Of a stretch of 64,000 nucleotides of DNA, positions 17,820-27,580 are shown one piece after another. Position 1 is the first letter of the stretch; each line of letters starts with the position of its first letter. The notes under the pieces were generated by a model that saw only the letters and a list, made by a program, of their open reading frames with translations, did no database searches and was not told the origin of the DNA. This DNA comes from Aurantiacibacter atlanticus (GTDB taxonomy: Bacteria; Pseudomonadota; Alphaproteobacteria; Sphingomonadales; Sphingomonadaceae), in NCBI RefSeq assembly GCF_001077815.2, contig NZ_CP011310.1:2604001-2668000 (forward strand). Direction: 5' to 3'. The translations under genes and the position numbers were made by a program.

Positions 17820-17889
17820 GATGGCTCTCCTTGAACCGGGAAAAACAGGTCTGCTGTTGTTTTTGCGAACCCTCGAGGAACTAACGCAC

Positions 17890-19287
17890 TTACGGCAAAA
17901 CCGGTCCCCAAGCCGGGTCTGACGCCCCTACCGGCGTGCGCAGTCGACGTTCATTTTCTCCGGTCAGGTCAACCTGCCAGATCGAAGTGTCGCCGGAATT
18001 GCGTTCGGTCCGGAAGAACTGGATGATGCGGCCATTGGGCGCCCAGCTGGGGGCCTCGTCATGCCATGCATTGGTAAGCCGGCGCATGTTGCTCCCTTGC
18101 GGGGTCATCACGGCGATGCGGAAGTCGCCAGCGATATGGGTAAAGGCGATCTGGTCGCCGCGCGGGCTCCATTCAGGTGTGGCGCAGCGCCCGCCAAAGA
18201 AGCTGATGCGCCGTTCGCCACTGCCATCGGCATTCATAACATAGCATTGCTGTGAACCGGATTTGTCGCTTTCAAACACGATCTGGCGGCCATCGGGCGA
18301 ATATGATCCGCCCACTTCGATAGCCGGGCTGTCAGTCAGACGCAGCGGTGTGCCGCCGCCCTCTGCGGAAACGCGATAGATGTCTGTATTGCCGCTCACC
18401 GCCATAGAATAAAGGATATAGCGGCCATCGGGGCTCCAGCGCGGGGCGAAGGTCGGATTGCCGCTTTGCGTTACCAATGTCTGGCGGCCACTATCGATAT
18501 GATAGACATAGATACGCGGATTACCATCGACATAGGAGAGATAGGCAATACGCGAATAATCGGGAGAATAGCGCGGGGTCAGTGCAGTTGACTGGCCATT
18601 GGTGATGAAACGGTGATTGGCACCGTCGCTATCCATGATGGCCAAGCGCTTCACACGGTTTTCCTTGGGACCGGTTTCGGCGATATAGGCAATGCGGCTG
18701 TCGAAGAACGGGCTTTCACCGGACAGGCGCGAATAGACAAGGTCAGCGCAGCGGTGAGCAGCGCGGCGCCAGTCATTGGGTGCAACCACCCAGCCTTCCC
18801 GCACCAGCTCGTTCTGCAAGGCAACGTCATAAAGATAACAACCCACCGTCAGCCGTCCGTCTGCATTGGCACGGACATAACCGTGGACCAGCATCTCTGC
18901 CGATCTCCCATGCCACGTGTTCCACGCGGGCGCGGTGATCTGGCCATAAGAAGGACGTGGCAGGGCATCGGGCCCAACAGGTCGAAACAGCCCATTGAAG
19001 CGCAAATCATTAAACACGATACGCGCCAGCTCAATGCCCAGCGCCTGGGTGCCCTGCGTATTGGCAGGGGTTGGCACATCGGCATTGGTGGCAAATGCGG
19101 CAATCGCAATGCCGGTATCCTGCCAGGCAGAATCATCGGTTACGGTGCCGCGCAGTGGCCCGTCATCGTCGTCCTGTGCGCTCGCCGTCTGCTGGGTTGC
19201 AGGCTGCGCATTAGTGGACTGGGGCGTCGCCGCCGCAGGAGCAGCGAAGATCAGCATGAATGTGGCAAACAGGGAAACGGACTTCAT
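17890..19287 (-). CDS. tolB: Tol-Pal system protein TolB
   Basis: 465 residues with a signal peptide (MKSVSLFATFMLIFAAPAAA). I start it at 19287: GGAGG lies five bases upstream, and the ATG shares its A with the tolA TGA stop. N-terminal alpha/beta domain about 55-190 and a six-bladed WD40-like propeller (about 200-460) with repeated YSPDGRQIVF / WSPRGDQIAFTH blocks. Periplasmic partner of Pal and TolA in outer membrane constriction at division. Confidence 0.97.
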   Translation of the reverse strand: MKSVSLFATFMLIFAAPAAATPQSTNAQPATQQTASAQDDDDGPLRGTVTDDSAWQDTGIAIAAFATNADVPTPANTQGTQALGIELARIVFNDLRFNGLFRPVGPDALPRPSYGQITAPAWNTWHGRSAEMLVHGYVRANADGRLTVGCYLYDVALQNELVREGWVVAPNDWRRAAHRCADLVYSRLSGESPFFDSRIAYIAETGPKENRVKRLAIMDSDGANHRFITNGQSTALTPRYSPDYSRIAYLSYVDGNPRIYVYHIDSGRQTLVTQSGNPTFAPRWSPDGRYILYSMAVSGNTDIYRVSAEGGGTPLRLTDSPAIEVGGSYSPDGRQIVFESDKSGSQQCYVMNADGSGERRISFFGGRCATPEWSPRGDQIAFTHIAGDFRIAVMTPQGSNMRRLTNAWHDEAPSWAPNGRIIQFFRTERNSGDTSIWQVDLTGENERRLRTPVGASDPAWGPVLP

Positions 19288-20108
19288 CAGAGCCTCCGGT
19301 CGAAATCCCACTCCAGATCATCCCACTGAGTGTAGAACTGATTGGGCAGGTTGAAAGGTGCAGCAAGCGTCACTGCTCGAATAGCACGTTCGCAGTGCAG
19401 CGCCGCTTGCGGATGGTTGGAATCATTGACGCCGCGCTGGGTCACGCAACGCGGCCTTCCGCTGAGCGAGCCGTCACGGTTGAGGCTCCATGCCACTACG
19501 GTCACGAGCTGATCGACATCAACGCCCGATGGCGAGGTCCAGTGCGGGCGGATTTGCCGCGTGATAGCAGAGGCGAGCGATGCGCGTTCTGCGCTGCCGA
19601 AAGTGGCCGCGGGTGAGCCGCTATTGCCATCAGACATACTGCTGCCTTCAAGGAAATTGTCACCGATCCTGCTGCCACCAGCCCGCTGTGTGGCGGTAGC
19701 AGTGGGAGTTGGCGTGGGACGCTGGGTCGCACGCGCCGTTGATGTTGGTGCAGGCGTTGGACGCGCGCTTGATCGCGCTGTCGGCGGCGTGGTTGGCACC
19801 GGACGCGGCGCAGTGGTGGGCACCGGGCGCGGCTCCACCGGCGGCATTTCGATCACTTCCTGCGGCGGCTGCGGAAGTTCGGTGATGACGGGCGCGAAGC
19901 TGGCAGCAGGCTGCGCCGATGGATCTGGCGCGGTCGATTCCATGCTGATTTCTGTCGCCAGGCTCACATCAACCCGTTCAGGCGGCGTGGGCACGGGCAA
20001 TTCCCGCCCGATCTGCATCGACAGGGCAATTGCCAGCGCGACATGCGCCACGACCGCCGCGCCAATGCCAACGCGCTCTTCAGTGGAAAGGTCAGCCAAA
20101 GCAGCCAT
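19287..20108 (-). CDS. tolA: TolA/TonB-like cell envelope protein
   Basis: 273 residues. One transmembrane helix at about 14-32 (GIGAAVVAHVALAIALSM) is followed by a long periplasmic linker (about 60-150) rich in proline, threonine and alanine (repeats such as RPVPTT, RPTPTPTATATQR) instead of the lysine/alanine helix of E. coli TolA. The C-terminal domain (about 175-273), with IRPHWTSPSGVDVDQLVTVVAWSLNRDGSL and APFNLPNQFY, is the TolA III/TonB C fold. Position between tolR and tolB fixes the identity. The gene overlaps tolB by one base. Confidence 0.92.
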   Translation of the reverse strand: MAALADLSTEERVGIGAAVVAHVALAIALSMQIGRELPVPTPPERVDVSLATEISMESTAPDPSAQPAASFAPVITELPQPPQEVIEMPPVEPRPVPTTAPRPVPTTPPTARSSARPTPAPTSTARATQRPTPTPTATATQRAGGSRIGDNFLEGSSMSDGNSGSPAATFGSAERASLASAITRQIRPHWTSPSGVDVDQLVTVVAWSLNRDGSLSGRPRCVTQRGVNDSNHPQAALHCERAIRAVTLAAPFNLPNQFYTQWDDLEWDFDRRL

Positions 20109-20120
20109 CGTTGCCTGCGC

Positions 20121-20563
<443 letters not shown>

Positions 20564-20564
<1 letters not shown>

Positions 20565-21271
20565 TAGAGGCCTTCCATGTCGCGGCTGATCTGTGCGTGG
20601 ACGCGGTCACCAAAGCGCATCAGGCGTGACTCGAATCCGTTCACCGTATTGGACAGCCGGTTATAGGCAATCACTGCGGGAATGGCGGCAAAGAGGCCGA
20701 TGGCGGTAGCAAAAAGCGCCTCTGCAATGCCGGGTGCCACCACGGCGAGAGAGGAGTTTTCCTGCAACCCGATCTGGAAAAAGCTGTTCATGATGCCCCA
20801 GACGGTGCCGAACAAGCCCACAAAAGGCGCAACAGAGCCGACCGTGGCGAGGAAGTTGAGCCGATCTGCCATCTTGTCCGATTCCAGCGCCACCTGCCCT
20901 TCCATCGATTGCGCGACGCGGGCACGCGCGGCCTCGTGATCCTTCAACCCCGCTTTGTGCGAGCGGCGGAATTCACCGATCCCGGCAGCGGCCACGCGGG
21001 CCGAGGGGTTATCCTTGCGGCGGCGCGCGTCGAGCAGCGAATCGACATCGTCATTCGACCAGAACTCCTCCTCGAATGCATCGCATCTGCGGCGCGTGTT
21101 GCCCATGCGAAGACTGAAACCGAAGATAATGGCCCACACCCAGACCGACGCCAATATCAGGCCGATGATAACAATCTGGACGACGATATCGGCCTGCATG
21201 AACAGCTCTATCGGATCGAGCCTGGTGGGCGCTGCCGGAGTGATTGCTGCAAGAGTGGTCAAAACGCTCAT
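20564..21271 (-). CDS. tolQ: Tol-Pal system protein TolQ (MotA/ExbB family)
   Basis: 235 residues with three membrane helices: about 28-50 (VVQIVIIGLILASVWVWAIIFG), 140-165 and 180-205. The ExbB/TolQ signature VGSVAPFVGLFGTVWGIMNSF and APGIAEALFATAIGLFAAIPAVIAYN are complete. It forms the inner membrane motor with TolR. It overlaps the ybgC end by four bases (ATGA) and tolR by one base, so the operon is tightly coupled. Confidence 0.97.
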
Positions 21272-21723
21272 TCAGGCTCTTTCTCGATAAAGCTGGCAAA
21301 GGCGGCACGCCAAGCCTCTGGCTGGCGCCTTGGCCGGCCGTTGGATGCAAGAAACGCGGCAATAATGTCTATTTCAGCCAGAACTTCAGCGCCGCGAAGG
21401 ATAGTCTGGTGCATACGCGCACTGGCTGCCCTCAGTTCCGTGCAACGCGTCTCCACGATCAGCACATCATCAAACCGGGCGGGACGGCGCCATTTGATAT
21501 TGGCCTCTGACACGGCGTAAAAGCCATCACCCGCTTCAAAGGCAGCACGTTGATCTATGCCAAGCAGGCGCAGGATATCACTGCGCGCCCTTTCGCACCA
21601 TTTGAGATAATTGGCATGATAGGCGATGCCGGACAGGTCAGTATCCTCAAAGAAGACGCGCACCGGATAGTGGTGACGCGACCCCACGATTTGGCCGGAG
21701 GGTGGCTGCATTTGCTCGTTCAT
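21268..21723 (-). CDS. ybgC: Tol-Pal-associated acyl-CoA thioesterase YbgC
   Basis: 151 residues, hotdog fold. The catalytic segment YPVRVFFEDTDLSGIAYHANYLKWCERAR contains the Asp and the Tyr-His pair of 4-hydroxybenzoyl-CoA-type thioesterases. Further conserved: YAVSEANIKWRRPARFDDVLIVET. It hydrolyses short-chain acyl-CoA or acyl-ACP in the cytoplasm and is the usual first gene of the tol-pal operon. The start at 21723 is supported by length and by the following TEST-type alignment of the motif near residue 20. Confidence 0.93.
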   Translation of the reverse strand: MNEQMQPPSGQIVGSRHHYPVRVFFEDTDLSGIAYHANYLKWCERARSDILRLLGIDQRAAFEAGDGFYAVSEANIKWRRPARFDDVLIVETRCTELRAASARMHQTILRGAEVLAEIDIIAAFLASNGRPRRQPEAWRAAFASFIEKEPE

Positions 21724-21834
21724 TTCTGAACAGCGGCTTACAGGTCCGCGCGCTTAGAAAAAAGGGGGTTTTACGCCATTCCGAGTCAATTTCGGGACAG
21801 GCGGCGCAAGGCCTTGTTTCAGACTGAAAACCTG

Positions 21835-22212
21835 TCAGCGGGCGAGCATCGGACCCAGAGGACCGCCGCCAAAGAGATGCACATGCAGATGCGCCACTTC
21901 CTGCCCGCCATTGCGGCCAATATTGGCAAGCAGGCGATAGCCGCGCACGACCAGCCCGTTATCGCGCGCCACCGTGCCCACTGCACGCACAAATCCGGCG
22001 ATTTCCTCTGCCGAAGCCTTGGCTGAAAAATCATCCCAGCTGACATATTCGCCCTTGGGTATCACCAATATGTGCACATCGGCCTGCGGATTGATATCAT
22101 GGAAGGCCAGCGCGTGCTCGTCCTCATAGACCTTGTTGCAAGGGATCTCGTCGCGCAGCATTTTGGCGAAGATATTGTCAGGATCATAGGCGGCAGTCGG
22201 ATCGATGGGCAT
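21835..22212 (-). CDS. HIT-family nucleotide hydrolase/transferase (HinT type)
   Basis: 125 residues. HIT signature HLHVHLFGG near the C-terminus (His-x-His-x-His triad) and the N-terminal DNIFAKMLRDEIPCNKVYEDEHALAFHDINPQADVHILVIPK. Such proteins hydrolyse adenosine 5'-phosphoramidates. It follows hisE after two bases and is probably on the his transcript; this hisE-HIT pairing is common in alphaproteobacteria. Confidence 0.95.
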   Translation of the reverse strand: MPIDPTAAYDPDNIFAKMLRDEIPCNKVYEDEHALAFHDINPQADVHILVIPKGEYVSWDDFSAKASAEEIAGFVRAVGTVARDNGLVVRGYRLLANIGRNGGQEVAHLHVHLFGGGPLGPMLAR

Positions 22213-22214
22213 CG

Positions 22215-22529
22215 TCAGTTGTTCCTGGCAGCTTTTTCATCAAGACCGGAAATGCCTTCACGCCGATCCAGTTCCGTCAGCACGTCTGCCAGCGAGACAT
22301 CTTTCGCGCCCAGCAGGACAAGCAGGTGGAATAACAGATCAGCCGCCTCGCCGGTAAGGTCCTGCCGACTGCCCAAAAGCGCGGCGATCACAGCTTCTGT
22401 TGCTTCCTCACCCAGCTTCTGCGCCATTTTGGGCAGGCCCTTGGCGTGCAGGCTGGCAACATAGCTTTCATCGGGCGATGCGGCGCGGCGCTGCGCAATC
22501 GTGGCTTCCAGGCGGGTGAGAGTATCCAT
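22215..22529 (-). CDS. hisE: Phosphoribosyl-ATP pyrophosphatase
   Basis: 104 residues from [15 protein letters not shown], the usual HisE opening; a further upstream ATG (22559) adds ten residues and has no better ribosome site. The MazG-like metal site [16 protein letters not shown] and [13 protein letters not shown] are intact. Second step of histidine synthesis: PRPP-derived PR-ATP to PR-AMP. It lies two bases before the HIT gene and 66 bases after the small PEP-CTERM gene. Confidence 0.95.
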   Translation of the reverse strand: MDTLTRLEATIAQRRAASPDESYVASLHAKGLPKMAQKLGEEATEAVIAALLGSRQDLTGEAADLLFHLLVLLGAKDVSLADVLTELDRREGISGLDEKAARNN

Positions 22530-22595
22530 CGGCGCTGGCAATGCGCGAAGCGGCGGCATCGCGTCAAGCGATGTGTTCGGCCAAAACAGTAGCGT

Positions 22596-22769
22596 TTATT
22601 CGTCCCGGTCGGATTTCCGCATGGATAAGCGGCGGCCAATAATGACCCCGATTGCGCCCAGCGCAAACAGCGTCATGCTTGATGCTTCTGGTATTTGCGC
22701 AGTGCCGCTGCCCGCAGCCGGGGCGGCCAAGATAAGCAGAATAGCTGAGAAGAACATGCGGTGGATCAT
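22596..22769 (-). CDS. Very small PEP-CTERM sorting-signal protein
   Basis: 57 residues from the ATG at 22769 (alternatives 22757, 22811). It is a signal peptide (MFFSAILLILAAPAAGSG) joined almost directly to a PEP-CTERM tripartite tail: IPEASSM, a hydrophobic helix TLFALGAIGVIIG, then RRLSMRKSDRDE. Such tails are recognised by exosortase, which is not in this window. Almost no mature domain lies between the two signals. It sits in the same direction between hisF and hisE, so it is probably cotranscribed with histidine genes. No known function. Confidence 0.7.
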   Translation of the reverse strand: MIHRMFFSAILLILAAPAAGSGTAQIPEASSMTLFALGAIGVIIGRRLSMRKSDRDE

Positions 22770-22871
22770 CAGGAGATCGTAATCCGCCTTCGAAATGAGT
22801 CGCACAATCATGGTAGCGCTGCTGTCCCGTAGCGGGACCGCAGTAATTGAACGGTGCCATGCGCTGAACCT

Positions 22872-23636
22872 TCAGGTGGAACGCGCCGGAAGTCCTGCGG
22901 CGCGCAAGGCCGCATGCGCCTCTGCGATCGTGTGATTTCCGAAGTGGAATATGCTTGCCGCCAGCACCGCGTTTGCCCCGCCCATTGTCACGCCATCGAC
23001 CAGATGCTGCAAATTGCCGACCCCGCCGCTGGCGACAACGGGCACGGATACGGCATCTGAAATGGCGCGGGTAAGCTCAAGATCATATCCCGCCTTGGTC
23101 CCGTCACCATCCATGCTGGTGACCAGCAATTCGCCTGCGCCAAGCTCTGCCAGCCGCACTGCGTGATCTACAGCATCGATCCCCGTTTCGCGCCTTCCGC
23201 CATGGGTGAAGATTTCCCAACGCCCCTTTGCAACGCGGCGTGCATCGACGCTGGCAACTGCGCATTGGCTGCCCATGCGATCAGCGATGTCGGCCATGAT
23301 TTCAGGACGCTTCACGGCGGCGGAATTGACTGCAACCTTGTCTGCCCCTGCCAGTAGTAATGCGCGCACATCTTCCACGCTTGAAACACCGCCCCCTACT
23401 GTCAGAGGCATGAAGCACACCTCCGCAGTGCGTCTTACGATATCGAGCAATGTGCCGCGCCCTTCATGGGTGGCGGAAATATCGAGGAAGCACAGCTCAT
23501 CCGCGCCCGCGACGCTATAGGCTTGCGCCTGCTCCACCGGATCGCCCGCGTCCTTCAAGTCAACGAAATTCACGCCCTTCACCACGCGCCCATCGGCAAC
23601 GTCGAGACAGGGGATGACACGGATGCGGACGGTCAT
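22872..23636 (-). CDS. hisF: Imidazole glycerol phosphate synthase, cyclase subunit
   Basis: 254 residues, a (beta/alpha)8 barrel. Catalytic Asp in [19 protein letters not shown] and the second Asp in [16 protein letters not shown]; phosphate loops LTVGGGVSS and [13 protein letters not shown]. With HisH it converts PRFAR and ammonia to IGP and AICAR. The first bases (23633-23636) overlap the hisA stop as ATGA. Confidence 0.98.
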   Translation of the reverse strand: MTVRIRVIPCLDVADGRVVKGVNFVDLKDAGDPVEQAQAYSVAGADELCFLDISATHEGRGTLLDIVRRTAEVCFMPLTVGGGVSSVEDVRALLLAGADKVAVNSAAVKRPEIMADIADRMGSQCAVASVDARRVAKGRWEIFTHGGRRETGIDAVDHAVRLAELGAGELLVTSMDGDGTKAGYDLELTRAISDAVSVPVVASGGVGNLQHLVDGVTMGGANAVLAASIFHFGNHTIAEAHAALRAAGLPARST

Positions 23637-24358
23637 CGATTTGCCATCGCAATCGCAGTCGCCAGATCGAGCCGCCCTTCATAAAGCGCGCGCCCGGTAA
23701 TCACGCCTTCAATGCCTTCATCGCGATGCAATGCAAGCATGTGAATATCGTCCAGCCCCTTCACGCCGCCGCTAGCGATCACGGGGATATCGACACTGCG
23801 TGCCAGCTCCACCGTCGCATCGACATTGCAGCCTTTCAGCAGCCCATCACGGCCAATGTCAGTAAACAGCAGGCTGGCAACGCCCGCATCCTCGAACCTT
23901 CGCGCCATGTCGCGCACCGGAACATCGGACACTTCCGCCCAACCTTCTGTTGCGACCATGCCATCGCGCGCATCTACGGCAACGACGATGCCGCCTTCCC
24001 ATTCCTTCGCCATGTCCTTGACGAATTCAGGATTTTTCAGCGCCGCGCTGCCCATCACGATCCGCGCTACACCCAGCTTGAACCAGCCTTCCACTCCAGC
24101 CGCGTCACGAATGCCGCCGCCCAATTGGACATAACCGGGAAATACCTCGACGATTGCTTCCACCGCCTCACGATTTTCTGCGCGACCGGCAAAACTGCCG
24201 TCGAGATCGACGACATGGACATGCTCCGCACCTGCTTCGGCGAACAGCAACGCCTGCGCGGCAGGGTCATCACCATAAACGGTGGCGCGGTCCATATCGC
24301 CTTCGGCCAGGCGCACGACTTCGCCACCCTTCAGATCAATCGCGGGAAAAATAATCAT
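23633..24358 (-). CDS. hisA: ProFAR isomerase
   Basis: 241 residues from ATG 24358 ([21 protein letters not shown]). A GTG at 24367 would add three residues, but TGGAG lies about eight bases before 24358, and the ATGA overlap with hisH matches the rest of the cluster. Barrel motifs: first-half Asp in [17 protein letters not shown], second-half Asp in [14 protein letters not shown] and [12 protein letters not shown]. It isomerises ProFAR to PRFAR. Confidence 0.97.
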   Translation of the reverse strand: MIIFPAIDLKGGEVVRLAEGDMDRATVYGDDPAAQALLFAEAGAEHVHVVDLDGSFAGRAENREAVEAIVEVFPGYVQLGGGIRDAAGVEGWFKLGVARIVMGSAALKNPEFVKDMAKEWEGGIVVAVDARDGMVATEGWAEVSDVPVRDMARRFEDAGVASLLFTDIGRDGLLKGCNVDATVELARSVDIPVIASGGVKGLDDIHMLALHRDEGIEGVITGRALYEGRLDLATAIAMANR

Positions 24359-24984
24359 GGGTTCCACTCCAGGAAATTGCGCAGCAGATCGAGCCCGTAA
24401 GCCTGGCTTTTTTCCGGATGGAATTGCACGCCAATGATATTGTCACGCGCCACGGCCGCCACCAGCCCGCCGCCGTGATCGGTCATGGCGGCGATATCAT
24501 GGCCATTATCGGGCACGAAGTGGTAGGAATGGAGGAAATAGGCTTCCCCTTCCTCAATCAATCCATGATCGCCATGATGCGGCGTGAGCGCGACATCATT
24601 CCAGCCCATGTGGGGCACGCGGATGGCAGGATCGGTCCTGCTGATACGGCGCACTTCGCCCGCGATCCAGTTGAGGCCTGGGCATTCCCCATGTTCCAGC
24701 CCGCGCGTCGCCATCAATTGCATGCCCACACAAATGCCGAGGAACGGCACATTGGCACCCAGAACGCGTTCTTCCAGCGCAGCCACCATGCCGGGAATGC
24801 TTGTCAGGCCTTCATAACAGGCACGAAAGCTACCGACGCCGGGAAGCACAATCCGCTTGGCACCGCGCACCAGCACCGGATCATCAGTCACGGCGATATG
24901 TTCGGCACCGGCAGATTTGAGGGCATTATAGACAGAATGCAGATTGCCCGCGCCGTAATCTATCAGCGCAATAGCCTCAGCCAT
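24355..24984 (-). CDS. hisH: Imidazole glycerol phosphate synthase, glutamine amidotransferase subunit
   Basis: 209 residues from MAEAIALIDYGAGNLHS; an upstream in-frame start at 24999 is possible. Class I amidotransferase triad: the nucleophile Cys in FLGICVGMQLM, and the His-Glu pair in GVQFHPEKSQAYG. It supplies ammonia to HisF. It overlaps hisA by four bases. Confidence 0.97.
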   Translation of the reverse strand: MAEAIALIDYGAGNLHSVYNALKSAGAEHIAVTDDPVLVRGAKRIVLPGVGSFRACYEGLTSIPGMVAALEERVLGANVPFLGICVGMQLMATRGLEHGECPGLNWIAGEVRRISRTDPAIRVPHMGWNDVALTPHHGDHGLIEEGEAYFLHSYHFVPDNGHDIAAMTDHGGGLVAAVARDNIIGVQFHPEKSQAYGLDLLRNFLEWNP

Positions 24985-25061
24985 TGTAATATTGCGCACG
25001 TCCGTTCGGGCGCGCGGTCCTCAACTGGCAGACAGCCCGACGGCCTTGCAACTGACGTTGT

Positions 25062-25655
25062 CTATCCACCCAATTGCCCCTTGGTGCTCGGCACCGCGCC
25101 GCCCTTGCGCGTATCAAGTTCTACAGCCTGCCGCATGGCGCGGGCAAATCCTTTATAAAGCGCTTCGCAAATGTGGTGGTTGTTACTGCCGTAGAGCACC
25201 TGGCAATGCAGCGTCAGCCCGGCCGATTGCGCGACCGAATGGAACCAGTGCTCGATCAGCTCTGTATCCCATTCGCCCAGCTTTTCCTGCGTGAATCGGG
25301 CCTTCCAGACAAGATAGGGGCGGCCGGAAATATCCAGCACCACGCGCGCCAGCGTTTCATCCATAGGTGAATGCGCCTCACCATATCGGCCGATACCCGC
25401 CTTCTCGCTCAACGCCTGTGCCAGCGCCTGCCCCAAAGCAATTGCGCTGTCTTCGGTGGTGTGGTGCTGATCGACATGCAGATCGCCATCTACCTTCAGC
25501 GAAACATCGATCAAGGAATGACGACTGAATTGTTCGACCATGTGATCGAGGAAACCGATGCCCGTCGAAATGGCATAGTCGCCCGTCCCGTCAAGATCGA
25601 CCTCGACGAGGATGCTGGTTTCCTTGGTTTTCCGTTCTATTCGGCCTTTGCGCAT
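25062..25655 (-). CDS. hisB: Imidazoleglycerol-phosphate dehydratase
   Basis: 197 residues, monofunctional HisB. Metal motifs [34 protein letters not shown] and [27 protein letters not shown]. First gene of the cluster hisB-hisH-hisA-hisF-(PEP-CTERM)-hisE-HIT; the gap to hisH is 77 bases. The promoter should lie in 25656-25784, shared with the divergent sspB. Confidence 0.98.
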   Translation of the reverse strand: MRKGRIERKTKETSILVEVDLDGTGDYAISTGIGFLDHMVEQFSRHSLIDVSLKVDGDLHVDQHHTTEDSAIALGQALAQALSEKAGIGRYGEAHSPMDETLARVVLDISGRPYLVWKARFTQEKLGEWDTELIEHWFHSVAQSAGLTLHCQVLYGSNNHHICEALYKGFARAMRQAVELDTRKGGAVPSTKGQLGG

Positions 25656-25784
25656 GGTTGCCAGCCTATAGGGTGCCTGTCGCCATGCGCAAGCGGTCTG
25701 GCTGGTTTGCTGCAGTAGAAATACGGTGTATTAGCCGCCAATTGCCGCTTGACCTTGGACCACGTCGCCGCCACCTACGCTTGC

Positions 25785-26297
25785 ATGAGCGACGATACGC
25801 CAGACAGCCTGATCCCCTATGACGAGATCGTGCAGGAAGCCTTACGGGCCGTGGTAGGCCGCGTCCTCGGATCGGTGGAGCAAACGGGCGGGACCTTGCC
25901 CGGCACGCACCATTTCTACATCACCTTTAAGACAGGTGCTGTCGGGGTGGATGTGCCCAATTCGCTGCGCGAGCGCTTTCCCGATGAAATGACAATCGTG
26001 CTCCAAAACAAGTTCTGGGATCTCAATGTCACCGAAACCGGTTTCTCGGTCGGGTTGAGCTTCAATCAGACACCGTCAAAACTGGTCATACCCTTCTCTG
26101 CCATCACCGCATTCGTCGATCCGGCTGTCGATTTTGGTCTGCAATTTCAGGCGTCTGTGGACGATAATGAGCCGACAGAGCACGAAGATGCAGAGAATGA
26201 CGGGTCAGGCGATGCGGAACAGGATGGCACGTCGGACATTGGTCAGACGGAAGACGGCTCCAATGTCGTCACGGTCGATTTCGGCCGCAAGAAATAG
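25785..26297 (+). CDS. sspB: SspB-family ClpXP adaptor
   Basis: 170 residues from MSDDTPDSLIPYDEI. The SspB fold occupies about 1-115 (LPGTHHFYITFKTGAVGVDVPNSLRERFPDEMTIVLQNKFWDL and LVIPFSAITAFVDPAVDFGLQF), then an acidic, disordered tail (about 120-160) and a C-terminal VVTVDFGRKK that resembles the ClpX-docking tail of adaptors. It hands ssrA-tagged and other substrates to ClpXP. Alphaproteobacterial version, about 55 residues longer than the core fold because of the tail. Confidence 0.92.
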   Translation: MSDDTPDSLIPYDEIVQEALRAVVGRVLGSVEQTGGTLPGTHHFYITFKTGAVGVDVPNSLRERFPDEMTIVLQNKFWDLNVTETGFSVGLSFNQTPSKLVIPFSAITAFVDPAVDFGLQFQASVDDNEPTEHEDAENDGSGDAEQDGTSDIGQTEDGSNVVTVDFGRKK

Positions 26298-26336
26298 TAC
26301 GCGGGCACGCACGCCCGTCAACCAGGGCTAACTTCT

Positions 26337-26762
26337 GTGTCTGAACCTTCTCACCTGACCGACAAAACCGCCGATATGATGGACGATGCCGCGAATGCTG
26401 CGGGCATTGAAGCAAACCATGTTCCCGGGCCAAGCCCGAACCCGGCAACCAACCTTGTCATTCACGATATCGTATTACGCAGCGTGGGCCGTTTATCGCG
26501 CATGGCGGTAGAAAAGGCGCTTCTGGGCCGGCAATATGGCCGTGAATTTGCCAAGGATGCCGTAGAGAACCGTTCTATTGTTCAGACCCTTGCTGCCTAT
26601 GGGGTCACCAAGGTTGCTACCCGCTCAATACCGGGCTTTGCACTGGTTTCCACCGGATTACTGGCGAAGACCCTGTTCGACCGTAGCCAAAGCCGGCGCA
26701 AGGCGGAGCGCAATGGCGACAAGACTCTGCGTGAGCAGGCCGATCCCGATAGCATGATCTGA
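26337..26762 (+). CDS. Conserved sphingomonad protein of unknown function
   Basis: 141 residues, from a GTG at 26337, 39 bases after sspB. An acidic N-terminus (about 1-40) precedes a basic, helical part: IVLRSVGRLSRMAVEKALLGRQYGREFAKDAVENR, then IVQTLAAYGVTKVATRSIPGFALVSTGLLAKTLFDRSQ, with a weakly hydrophobic helix that might touch the membrane. No catalytic motif is seen. It probably shares a transcript with sspB. Confidence 0.75.
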   Translation: MSEPSHLTDKTADMMDDAANAAGIEANHVPGPSPNPATNLVIHDIVLRSVGRLSRMAVEKALLGRQYGREFAKDAVENRSIVQTLAAYGVTKVATRSIPGFALVSTGLLAKTLFDRSQSRRKAERNGDKTLREQADPDSMI

Positions 26763-26827
26763 CGACAACTGCCTGTCCTGGTATATCCGGGGTTGATTTA
26801 CCAATGCAGCTTGCGCCAACAGCGATG

Positions 26828-27469
26828 ATGGCCAACCCTTCCAAGCCCTTCCTCCCCCGTCGGGGACTGATGTTCATTCTTTCTTCGCCCAGCGGTGCGG
26901 GCAAGACGACTATCGCTCGCCGTCTGCTGGCTGAAGATGCCAATCTGCGCATGTCAGTATCGGTCACGACGCGCCCCATGCGCGATGGCGAGGTAGAGAG
27001 CCGCGACTATTACTTCACCGCACAGGACGATTTTCGTGCCATGGTGGATGATGATGCGTTCATGGAATGGGCGCAGGTATTCGGCAATTTTTACGGCACC
27101 CCGCGGGCCAGCATAAAGGCCGGGCTGGAGCGCGGTGACGATTTTCTGTTCGATGTTGACTGGCAGGGCGCGCAGCAACTTTCGCAGCGCGCAGGGGCCG
27201 ATGTGGTATCCGTCTTCCTGCTCCCCCCCAGCATTGAGGAGTTGGAACGCCGCCTGCGCGATCGGGGCACTGATGATCCTGATGTCATTGCCGGGCGCAT
27301 GGCCCGCGCCCGCGACGAGATCAGCCATTGGGATGGATATGATTATGTCGTGGTGAATGATGATCTGGGCACCTGCTTTGAACGGGTGTGCACCATCCTC
27401 CACGCTGAAAGGCTGCGCCGTATCCGGGGCACCGGATTGGTCGATTTCACGCGCAAGCTTATCAGTTGA
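26828..27469 (+). CDS. gmk: Guanylate kinase
   Basis: 213 residues from ATG 26828; in-frame ATGs at 26804 and 26825 are alternatives and no ribosome site decides. P-loop SSPSGAGKTT, GMP-binding SVTTRPMRDGEVESRDYYF, FYGTPRASI, DVDWQGAQQL and the lid region ERRLRDRGTDDPDVIAGRMARA. It phosphorylates GMP to GDP in nucleotide metabolism, which also feeds ppGpp synthesis. Confidence 0.97.
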   Translation: MANPSKPFLPRRGLMFILSSPSGAGKTTIARRLLAEDANLRMSVSVTTRPMRDGEVESRDYYFTAQDDFRAMVDDDAFMEWAQVFGNFYGTPRASIKAGLERGDDFLFDVDWQGAQQLSQRAGADVVSVFLLPPSIEELERRLRDRGTDDPDVIAGRMARARDEISHWDGYDYVVVNDDLGTCFERVCTILHAERLRRIRGTGLVDFTRKLIS

Positions 27470-27580
27470 TAGCCCACTGTCCGCAGTGCCAAGTTACCCA
27501 GCACATCAGCAGACTTGTGCACCGCCGCGCCACGCGCTAGCCGCCTGCTCTTTCACAGCAGTGCGACAGGAGAAGCCAAG

